The notes beneath the pieces were generated by a model. That model was not told the origin of the DNA and searched no databases. It worked only from the letters and a program-made list of their open reading frames with translations. Below are positions 36,474-45,438 of a stretch of DNA of 64,000 nucleotides, piece by piece. A program made the translations under genes and the position numbers. The DNA lies in assembly GCA_933228675.1 (NCBI GenBank), contig OW121743.1, positions 68,598,208 to 68,662,207 on the forward strand, in the 5' to 3' direction. Each line of letters starts with the position of its first letter. Within the stretch, counting starts at the first letter, position 1. Source of the DNA: Stomorhina lunata (taxonomy: Eukaryota; Arthropoda; Insecta; Diptera; Rhiniidae).

Positions 36474-36796
36474 TTGAACTACATCAGGTACATGGTAAAA
36501 AATTTGACATTAACACAGGCATACGGTGGCAATTTGTCCTCAGTTCTGTTTAACCAATGTCAGCACTACGTCCTTATAGATCATACAGCAACACGAAATA
36601 TGTTTTATCGGTCATGGATCATATTAGCCTACGCTGATAACATATCGACTTATGCTAGAAACTGACGATATATATGAAAAGCTGTTCGTAAATATACAAT
36701 CATCGGTATTGAATGTAGGACTACTTCAGTTCCCGAAAACGAAAGACGACCTTGTTATGTTAACATAGGTGACTTCGGCTTTGAAGGCGTAGACCA
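36474..36796 (+). pseudogene. non-LTR retrotransposon reverse-transcriptase fragment, copy A
   Basis: One plus frame reads through about 107 codons with two in-frame stops (TGA at 36663 and about 12 bases later). Features expected of a non-LTR reverse transcriptase appear in the usual order. LSSVLFNQ sits at about residues 21-28 (family: LSxxLFN). RNMFYRSWIILAYADN follows, where family members read R(S)xxILAYADD, so the second catalytic Asp is replaced by Asn. After the stops comes VNIGDFGFEGVDQ, matching the downstream VxIGDxxFExVDxFxYLG block. The match is from memory of the family. The frame ends where a DNA-transposon end begins (GGGCCCTATTTCAC). Non-functional. Confidence 0.6.
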
Positions 36797-37052
36797 GGGC
36801 CCTATTTCACTAAGCTACAAGTCTACAATTACAAGTGTTTTTGCCTGTAAAATTGTGAACTTGTAAAAAATTGTGTTTCATTAAAATACAATTACAAGTT
36901 TGTAGCTACAAATGGTTTTTACAATTCACAAGTTTTTATTCAGGGAAGATTTTATTGCTATGGTTAAAAGATAAGGTAATTTCTAAAATATTTACCTAAA
37001 ACGGTTCTATGTCAACTAACAATGGCAACACTCAGCAAAACATAAAGAAACA

Positions 37053-37375
37053 TTGAACTACATCAGGTACATGGTAAAAAATTTGACATTAACACAGGCG
37101 TACGGTGGCAATTTGTCCTCAGTTCTGTTTAACCAATGTCAGCACTACGTCCTTATAGATCATACAGCAACACGAAATATGTTTTATCGGTCATGGATCA
37201 TATTAGCCTACGCTGATAACATATCGACTTATGCTAGAAACTGACGATATATATGAAAAGCTGTTCGTAAATATACAATCATCGGTATTGAATGTAGGAC
37301 TACTTCAGTTCCCGAAAACGAAAGACGACCTTGTTATGTTAACATAGGTGACTTCGGCTTTGAAGGCGTAGACCA
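37053..37375 (+). pseudogene. non-LTR reverse-transcriptase fragment, copy B
   Basis: Near-identical duplicate of 36474-36796: the first 63 codons translate to the same residues, with a synonymous-looking difference near 37100 (GCG for GCA), the same YADN in place of YADD, the same stops and the same junction to the transposon end at 37376. The identity shows that the duplication is recent relative to the decay of the element. Confidence 0.6.
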
Positions 37376-37446
37376 GGGCCCTATTTCACTAAGCTACAAG
37401 TCTACAATTACAAGTGTTTTTGCCTGAAAAATTGTGAACTTGTAAT

Positions 37447-37660
37447 TGTGGCATCTTGCTACCACTTGCGCTAATATCTTATTATTGCCATTTCTTATTC
37501 TTTCTGAATACATACATACATACATGCATATATTTATATGTGTAAAAGTGTGTTGGTTATTGCTTTACTTGGACTTTGTTCCGAAAACACTTTCCTTATA
37601 TTGTAGTTCTTTATTTGGGGTGGGATTCCTTAAGACTGATTGCTAAACAGAGGAGGGAAG
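37447..37660 (+). repeat. 230-bp duplicated segment, copy 2
   Basis: Second copy of 36105-36335, joined to a truncated transposon left end (CTGAAAAATTGTGAACTTG) at its left and to tandem copy C at its right. The 66-codon frame at 37446-37646 lies within it and is not supported as a gene. Confidence 0.85.
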
Positions 37661-39059
37661 ATTTTATTGCTATGGTTAAAAGATAAGGTTATTTCTAAAA
37701 TATTTACCTAAAACGGTTCTTTGTCAACTAACAATGGCAACACTCAGCAAAACATAAGGAAAAATTGAACTACATCAGGTACATGGTAAAAAAGTTAATG
37801 AAAAAAAATTTAATTTAATGTAAATAAATAATGTAGGACTACTACAGTTCCCGAAAACGAAAGACGACCTTGTTATGTTAACATAAGTGACTTCGGCTTT
37901 GAAGGCGTAGACCAGGGCCCTATTTCACTAAGCTACAAGTCTACAATTACAAGTGTTTTTGCCTGTAAAATTGTGAACTTGTAAAAAATTGTGTTTCATT
38001 AAAATACAATTACAAGTTTGTAGCTACAAGTGTTTTTTACAATTCACAAGTTTTTATTCAGGGAAGATTTTATTGCTATGGTTAAAAGATAAGGTTATTT
38101 CTAAAATATTTACCTAAAACGGTTCTATGTCAACTAACAATGGCAACACTCAGCAAAACATAAGGAAAAATTGAACTACATCAGGTACATGGTAAAAAAT
38201 TTAATGAAAAAAAATTTAATTTTATGTAAATAAATAATGTAGGACTACTACAGTTCCCGAAAACGAAAGACGACCTTGTTATGTTAACATAGGTGACTTC
38301 GGCTTTGAAGGCGTAGACCAGGGCCCTATTTCACTAAGCTACAAGTCTACAATTACAAGTGTTTTTGCCTGTAAAATTGTGAACTTGTAAAAAATTGTGT
38401 TTCATTAAAATACAATTACAAGTTTGTAGCTACAAATGGTTTTTACAATTCACAAGTTTTTATTCAGGGAAGATTTTATTGCTATGGTTAAAAGATAAGG
38501 TTATTTCTAAAATATTTACCTAAAACGGTTCTATGTCAACTAACAATGGCAACACTCAGCAAAACATAAGGAAAAATTGAACTACATCAGGTACATGGTA
38601 AAAAATTTAATGAAAAAAAATTTAATTTAATTTAATGTAAATAAATAATGTAGGACTACTACAGTTCCCGAAAACGAAAGACGACCTTGTTATGTTAACA
38701 TAGTTGACTTCGGCTTTGAAGGCGTATACCAGGGCCCTATTTCACTAAGCTACAAGTCTACAATTACAATTGTTTTAGCCTGTAAAATTGTGAACTTGTA
38801 AAAAATTGTGTTTCATTAAAATACAATTACAAGTTTGTAGCTACAAGTGATTTTTACAATTCACAAGTTTACTTCTACAAGTGGTTTTGTTTCACAAATC
38901 TAAATTTGTAGAATTGTAGAAAAAAAAGTATAGGGTCGACTGAGACTCTCAAAAAAATTTTTACAAGTTACAAGTGAATGATAAATTGAATTCAAATTTG
39001 GTTTTTAACTATCTTTTAATAAAAATAAAAATCAAATCAATATTAATGACCATTTATTT

Positions 39060-39245
39060 AGTTTGTCTGGTTACAAGGTTTACATGGGGGTCCAGCCAGA
39101 TGGACGGACGGACTGACATCGACTCAGGAATGAATTATAAGTCTATGGGTGTACTAAAGGTGGTCTAAGATCAATATTTTTATGCGTTACATACATCAGC
39201 CCAAACTTATAATACGCTTTTCACCTATAGTGGTGAAGGATATGA
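39060..39245 (+). repeat. interspersed-repeat 3' tail, copy 1
   Basis: From GGTTACAAGGTTTACATGGG through GGTCCAGCCAGATGGACGG, GCGTTACATACATCAGC to TTTTCACCTATAGTGGTGAAG this matches 55515-55691 with moderate divergence. The arrangement (GGAC tract, ACATCGACTCAG, then a CACC/GGTG hairpin at the end) is typical of GTCY-bearing fly repeats. Confidence 0.75.
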
Positions 39246-39452
39246 AAATATAATCATGTATGCAGAACAAGGGAAATCAATGATGTCCTTGACTCAAGGA
39301 TACCTCAAAAAGCATATCTTCCATTTTCTTTATCGTTTTCTCAAATGTGGATAATAGTGTAGACAACAAAATATGAAAACGAAAAAAATGAGCCCATGGT
39401 GGATCGGAAAACAAAAACCTTTTTCTAAAATAATTTATAAGTACCTGGTAGA

Positions 39453-39467
39453 CCGAGCCTTGCTCGG
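39453..39467. other. perfect 6-bp hairpin CCGAGC-CTT-GCTCGG
   Basis: A GC-rich hairpin in AT-rich DNA. Strings of this form (GACCGAGCnTTGCTCGG) recur in insect interspersed repeats, often near retrotransposon 3' regions, so it probably marks the start of another inserted repeat inside the transposon. Confidence 0.55.
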
Positions 39468-39639
39468 AGCTTTATGATAAGCATTTTGAGGAAAATTTTA
39501 AAGTTTTTATATATTTTATATTATAAAGTGCTAAAATAAATTTAGAGGAAAGACATTGTAGAAATATTCAGTTAATTTTGAATTATTTGATTTATTTTGT
39601 CCGACCAACACATAGTTTGCATAGTTTACAGTTTAACTC

Positions 39640-40290
39640 ATTTTGAATAATTTTGGAAATTATTCATATCAACAGAAACCTCTGTCGACTCATGCGCAAC
39701 AACTTTGCTAAAGATTATAGTCTGATCAAATGCACAGTTTAATATTTAATTCATTTTGAGTAGTTTTCTGTGGCGCCACCTGTCGGACTTTGCTTATACC
39801 AATTCATAAACCTTCTTCGGCTTATCCGTAACAACTTTGCTGAAGATTATAGCATGATTAAATGTCCAGCATACGATTAAATTGACTTTGAGTAAATTTC
39901 AGTAGCGCCATCTGTCGAAATTTCTTCATACCAACTAAGAAACCTTCGTCGGCTCATGTGCAACAACTTTGCTAAAGATTGTAGCATGATTAAATGTACA
40001 GATTACGATTAAATTGACTTTGAGTAAGTTTCTGTAGCGCCACCTGTCGGAAATTATTCATACCAACTAAAAAGCCTTCGTCGGCTCATGCGCTACAACT
40101 TTGCTAAAGATCATAGCATGATCAAATGTACAGTTTACGATTTAATTAATTTTTAGTAATTTTCAGTGGCGCCATCTGTCAGAAATTAGTCTTATCAACT
40201 TTAAAAACCTTCGCCGGCTTATCCGCAACATCTTCGCTAAAGAGCATAACACAATAAAATTCACAGTTTACTATTCTATAAAGAACATAC
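39640..40290 (+). repeat. 132-bp minisatellite, about five units
   Basis: GTGGCGCCACCTGTCGG or a variant (GTAGCGCCATCTGTCG) recurs at about 39770, 39902, 40034 and 40166, exactly 132 bp apart. Each is followed by ATACCAACTnAnAAACCTTC, CGGCTCATGCGCAACAACTT, TGCTAAAGATTATAGCATGA and TAAATGTACAGTTTACGATT. Units differ by 10-20 percent, so this is an old array. Confidence 0.9.
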
Positions 40291-40945
40291 ATACAGACAA
40301 ACATTCATTTGTTTAAAATAATACTAATTTTTCCCCCTTTTTATTCCCTAATTTCTAAAAGTTCCATATGTATATTTGGTACTTTTTTGGTGCCAATTGA
40401 ATTCGGTACATTTTTTTAAAACGCATTTAACATAATGTATAATGTTCCTATTCATATTACTTTGGAGATGTTAAGTTATCATTTTATCCCTTTTTTACCC
40501 ATTTTGGCTCCAAAATCAAAAAAGTACCAAATACGTGTTTCATGTTTTTTTTACATCTATTGATTTCAGTACCAAGTTTCTTTCTATATTCTTTAGTTTA
40601 AAATATAAGAGTGGGTTAAAAAGGTGCCAAAAAAAACTATTTTCACCCTTTTTTACCCCCTATCGGACATAGTTTCAAAAAAGTACCAAACACCTGTCCG
40701 CTTATTTTCAAAGCTGTTTAAAACGTAATTTTAATTTTGTTTCTATACCTATTACTTTAGGAGACATAGCGTTTTCGATTTTTTCCCCTTTTTACCCGTT
40801 TTTACCCTCTGAGAGGTAAAAGTTCCAAAAGTCCCTTCTTCTTCGACTTATACATCAAAAAAGATACCCACTGTCCAAATTTTATCAAAATCGTTAGAGC
40901 CGTTTTCGAGATAGCCATTCTATATATATATATACAATTATTGCT
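40291..40945 (+). repeat. dispersed repeat with CCCTTTTTACCC blocks and (TA)n tail
   Basis: Four blocks of the type CCCCTTTTTACCC followed by AAAAAGTACCAAA recur between 40330 and 40840. The segment closes with TCAAAATCGTTAGAGCCGTT, TTCGAGATAGCC and a short (TA)n run at 40921-40934. An AATCG-GAGCCGTTT sequence before a simple-repeat tail is common at 3' ends of RTE-type retrotransposons and their derivatives; the family assignment is inference. Confidence 0.55.
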
Positions 40946-41496
40946 CGTTTAAGAATATAAAGATATTTCAGTACAAATTTTGAATTTGAATACAAGATTA
41001 AATTTTTTAATTAAAGGACATAAAACTACAGGACATATGCTAAAACATGAGTCTATTAATAAAAATCTGATAACCGTATCAAAAGTTATATGCATATAAA
41101 GTGGGTATATTTCGGAAAAAATCTTGAAAAAAAACGAACTTTGAACCGCCATAAAATCTGAACCAAAGTGAAATTGAAGAAGTGTAAAAATTGCCTAGGA
41201 TAGGAAAATGTATATAATTTCATGAAAATCGTAGATGGTGTGGTTCAGTACGAGTTCAAAAATGTTTTATTTGACTCCATATATTTATCAAAATATTTTA
41301 TTTTATTATAATTGTAGAAATTGTAATTTTAGAAATTGTAATTGTAGAGGCCAAAAACCTACAATTGTAGAGTCCAAAAACCTACAATTGTTGTGTAAAT
41401 TTTAAAGAAACACAATTGAACAGCACTTTTAAAAATTAGACATGTAATTGTAACTTGTAAACTTGTAGAATTGTAGTTTAGTGAAATAGGGCCCAG

Positions 41497-43990
41497 TTCA
41501 AAAAACTAATGATAACAGCGCACAGTGGGATGGGCAAAAAATAATGGAAATAAGTCTAAGTTGGGCTGATTTTAATTTTGGATTAAAAAAATTATTTATA
41601 AATATATTTTAATAAAAAATTTGCGATAAAAAAATGCAAAAATTAAAAAGAAATATTTTTCTTAACAGAAATCCCAGAATTCCTAAAAAGATTTAAAAAA
41701 TTTCCAAAACTGGGTATTTTGACAAAGAACTTTTAGAACGTAGTTAAAAGCACATTGGTCCATTAAAAGCAGGTACAATTTTTATTACAGCTGGCGTGCG
41801 TTCGGAGAAATTATACATCAAAATTGAAACTTCACTAAATAGTGGGTCTAATTCGAGAGACTCTGGTCAAACACCGAATAAACGAGAAGTTATTTTTTAA
41901 TTCAGTTATAAGCTTTGTGAAGTCGTCTTTTAGAAAATTATAAATATGTTATATGTTACTTAAGAAATTTTTTAAAAAACAAAAAACAATAAATATACTA
42001 AGGCTGGTTTAAACCTCAGTGGTGTAGGGAATAATAGATTCAAGCTTTGACCGACTGTAGCTCATTCTTAAAAATTTCTATTGACTTTACCGCCGTAATG
42101 TGTGAAAATGTGTTTGTTGTTTTTTTTAGTTCTTTTCAAACATTAATTAATATTAATGAATTTGTTAAATGTAATTGTTCAATATTTACTTAAATTCTTA
42201 TCTTGATAGAAAAACAAACATTTATTTATTTTTTCAAATACTCCGAGACAAACAGACAAAGAACCAAAAAGAACTCATAACTTTATAAATCGTGATTGTA
42301 GACCTATGATTGTTGTCTTATGTCGCTGTCGGAAAATATTCATATGACCGCAGTTATTGCAAGTTAAGATTTATCATAATGTGTCAACAAAATAAATAAA
42401 AAAAAAAATACTATGATATATAAACTTTAGAAAATGTTAAATAAAGAACCCGATTGGGAATTTTGTCTGTCACAAAGCAGAAAAATTGAAAGCTTTTTTT
42501 CAGAATAGGTTAAAGGGATTTGTTAAGAGAAAAATTTGGTCTAGAGGAAGGTCGTTCTTTCGAGATTTATTTGAGATAATCAAATATTTTTTGAGAAGAA
42601 AAAGTTTTAGCTTGAGAAATTTTGTTAAGAAAAACTAACCGAAAAGCTTTTAGACTTAAAAGAAATTTTCTTTAGATGAAGCAAAAGAGTTTGAGGATGC
42701 AGTGTCTTAGTTAAGCTTTGATGTGATGCCCGGTCACGGCAACATATATTTCTATTAAAATTATTGATTACCTCAGCATAGTCCATCGGCGTAAAGCCTA
42801 CAGCAATAACACGCTGTCGATGTAAAAATGTTAAACTATATTTTTTTCGTATATTATAAGTACATAAACACTAGTCTTCTGGTTCATAAACGAAAAATAG
42901 TGTTATGACAAACTTATAAATCAAATTTTCCATACAAAATTCCTATGATAAGATTTTGATAATTTTATAACTCTTTAATGATTTAGGAGGTAGAAATTTT
43001 TAATTTTTTTTTATTTTTCTAAAATGTGTGTTTTTTAAAGAGGTGGTCCTAAGTCTACCATATATTGAAAAAGCCTTGTCCAATTTAATTGAAAAATACA
43101 TCAATTTCCCTTAAAACTTGCTAACACAAGATTTTTGTGCAGTTCAAATCCGTTGGAAATGAGTTTTGTTTTTGTATTAACTCTGCAGTTTCTAAACTAC
43201 TAGACAGAAAATTGGAACATCAGTAGAATAAAAATTTTTAAGGACGCATCTATCTGTAGCATAGTGAGCTCTACAGTAGAGCAAAGTTACCCAAGTTGCT
43301 CGGGTATGTAAAAATTTTGGGTACATATAACTATCGCCAATTTAGTTCGATATTCGAAAACTTTTTAAAAAATTAAGAAAAAACATGTTTACGGCTCTAC
43401 ATTATCTCTTATAGTTTAAGAGATATTTGACATCAAACCTTTTTTTTGCATTTTTGGCATGACTTTTGGCTTTTTTTTGGCTTATAAATCATTTGTGGTA
43501 AGACGGAAAACTTTTTTAAGATTGAGATTGCTGATAAATTTCTTAATGAATTAGAAGAAGAAAATTTTAAGTTATTTAAAGTTTTAAATACACAAAAATT
43601 CTTCAAAGTTTGTGTACCGAAAAAAGCTTAAAAAATTATAATTTTTTTTTTAAAGTAACTTTATTTTTTTTATATTTTTGAAATTTTTTTTCAAAATACT
43701 AAATTTTTTTTTACATTTTCTTAAAGATAAGGCTTCAAGAATGCTTGTAGATTACATTTTGGATAATTTTGGACATGCACCTTACAACCAGCCATGGTCG
43801 TAAATCAGCAAATTTTGGACAAAACTTGAGGTTTTTGTGTCTGTAAAAAGATTTTATTGGATTTCAAAATTTTTAGGATTAAATTGTATTAAAGTGTGGT
43901 ATTTGTAAGGTCTGTGCAAAAATCTGATAGAAATCGGCCATAAATAGGGTCACACGACCCATTTTTCTAAAAAAAAAAACTCAAATTTTA
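41497..43990. other. mostly unique AT-rich DNA
   Basis: About 2.5 kb with no confident gene. It contains a less AT-rich patch at 42720-42835 (separate entry), a TCTACAGTAGAGC palindrome-like site near 43270, and a GGGTC-ACAC-GACCC hairpin at 43947-43960. Long A- and T-runs fill the rest. Confidence 0.5.
42628..42870 (-). other. possible coding fragment on minus strand
   Basis: A minus frame of about 82 codons runs stop to stop. Its best part, from a GC-richer patch (42720-42835), reads RQRVIAVGFTPMDYAEVINN and then CCRDRASH. Codon texture there is unlike the surrounding DNA. Downstream codons become Lys/Ser-rich like random AT-rich sequence, so only about 35 codons may be ancestral coding. 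I do not recognise the protein. It may be a host exon fragment or part of a mobile element. Confidence 0.25.
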
Positions 43991-44000
43991 GAAAAGCGTA

Positions 44001-44365
44001 ATCTTCTGTATTCAAACATGTTTATTCTAATTTCAGAACTCTTTCTAAAGCTTACATTTCTGAATTTCTTATACATTGGTCTGTACTGTGTCCAAAAATT
44101 GTCATTATAACTTGTTTAGTTTTAGAGATTTTTACGAATAAATTACAAAGTAATGTTAAAAAATTACATACATTTATTACAAAAAGTGTACTTTTCTGTA
44201 TTCAAAAAGGTTCACTTAAATTTCAGAACTCGTTCTAAAATTTATATTTCTGAATTGCTAATGTATTGGTCTATACTGTGTCGAAAAATGATCATAATAC
44301 CTTGTTTAGTTTTAGAGATTTTTGCAAAAAAATTACAGAGTAATATTAAAAAAAATTTGTAAATT
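44001..44365 (+). repeat. 190-bp tandem duplication
   Basis: CTTCTGTATTCAAACATG at about 44004 recurs as TTTCTGTATTCAAAAAGG at 44194. The blocks TTTCAGAACTCnTTCTAAA, TTGGTCTnTACTGTGTCnAA and CTTGTTTAGTTTTAGAGATT follow in both. Offset 190 bp, identity roughly 80 percent. Confidence 0.88.
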
Positions 44366-44483
44366 TATTGTTGTTACAATTTTTTTTTGACAAAAGTCTT
44401 AAAACAATTTCTTAATTGTGAAAAAATTTTAACCTCATTTAAAAGTATATCAAATTCTCCTTAAAATGATGTATAACATGTCT

Positions 44484-44529
44484 ACCTTATCTTATTTTGG
44501 TATATTATTTTACCAAAATAAGATAAGGT
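44484..44529. other. perfect 19-bp hairpin with 8-nt loop
   Basis: ACCTTATCTTATTTTGGTA, loop TATTATTT, then the exact reverse complement TACCAAAATAAGATAAGGT. Nineteen of 19 pairs match. It stands alone in unique sequence 60 bp left of the longer hairpin at 44590. Confidence 0.9.
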
Positions 44530-44589
44530 GTTTAAAATTCTACCAAAAAATGTTTGTGTATTTTCTAAAATTCCGCATGACCGAGAGGT

Positions 44590-44709
44590 GAGACCTATGG
44601 GAGGTACCTAAAATAATGCACCAATTTTGGCCAATTTCTATAGCAATGTTCCCAACTATAGAAAATAGCAAAAATCGGTTCATTATTTCGGGTGCCTCCC
44701 ATAGGTCTC
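44590..44709. other. 54-bp-stem imperfect hairpin, 12-nt loop
   Basis: Arms 44590-44643 and 44656-44709 are reverse complements without indels; I count 46 of 54 matches. The outer arm begins GAGACCTATGGGAGG and the inner part ends TTTCTATAG. Two mismatches would be G-U pairs in a plus-strand transcript. The outer motif (GACCTATGGGAGG) also occurs at 55420, so the hairpin may derive from a dispersed repeat that inserted twice in opposite orientation. Confidence 0.88.
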
Positions 44710-45189
44710 ATATACCGGAATTAAGATTTTGGTCATAAATTTCAAAAAATGTTAATGATATATAGAAAAAATATTGTTTATGTAAACAAAAATCATTGTG
44801 CGAAATTTAGTTGAAATCGGTACACTTTTGACCATTGGCCCCCATAGAACACCTTCTGAAAAAGCTTCTAAAATGCACAAAAATGCTCCAAAATCTGAAG
44901 ATAATGGCAAATTTATATTTATTTCTTGCACACATAATCAAACACACAGACTCACTTGAAAAAATTAATTTTCAAAAAAGCGGTGGTTCACCTCATAACT
45001 CAGCTAGCCACTGGTTATTGAGTATTAGGCTATGTAAAACTTCTCTAACTAATGCATTTGCCGTTCGGAACCGGCGTTAAAACGTAGGTCCCTTTCAATG
45101 AGTCTAAAAATAGAAACGGATGCAGCTCATTGTCTGAGAGAAGTACCCCTTGTTCCAATTGGAATGTTGTCGGGGAATTATATATATAG

Positions 45190-45403
45190 TTTTGAGTTAT
45201 TGTAAAAATAATGGTAGAACTTTATCACTTTTTAGACTTTTTTTATGAATTTAAGAAAGCAAATAATTCCGAATCTGTTAAACATATAAAAATAGTTTTA
45301 AAGCAACTCAAAAATAATTTTATCTACTATAATATTATGTATCTTTGAATAAAATCGAACAAGAAGTTCCAAAGATATGATCAAAACAATGGATCAGCCT
45401 TTA

Positions 45404-45438
<35 letters not shown>

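Larger units (their letters stand above)
36335..38735 (+). repeat. five-fold tandem duplication of RT flank plus transposon left end
   Basis: The unit begins TTCAGGGAAGATTTTATTG, passes through AACTAACAATGGCAACACTC and GACTTCGGCTTTGAAGGCG, and ends with about 140 bp of a transposon left end starting GGGCCCTATTTCACTAA. Left ends start at 36797, 37376, 37915, 38321 and 38732 (spacings 579, 539, 406 and 411 bp). Copies A and B keep the reverse-transcriptase segment. Copies C, D and E share an internal deletion of about 200 bp replaced by AT-rich filler. Copy B is also followed by the 230-bp duplicate at 37447. Confidence 0.9.
38733..41493 (+). mobile_element. 2.8-kb DNA transposon with GGCCCTATTTCACTAA inverted ends
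   Basis: The left end GGCCCTATTTCACTAAGCTA and the right end, on the opposite strand GGCCCTATTTCACTAAACTA, match over the first 16 bases. Both continue into ACAAGT/ACAATT-rich subterminal repeats for about 150-200 bp. CAG flanks both ends (38730-38732, 41494-41496), consistent with a 3-bp target duplication. The broken reverse-transcriptase frame also continues across the site (VDQ, then FKKLM after 41494). A 3-bp duplication and GGSCC ends fit PIF/Harbinger best, but CAG is not the usual TWA target. No transposase is visible; the interior is other repeats. Confidence 0.65.

Noticed and set aside
45405..45436. 32-base poly-A as a retrotransposon tail or processed-transcript end
   Set aside because: Poly-A tracts occur at the same position in most 330-bp monomers, so it is a variable part of the satellite unit.
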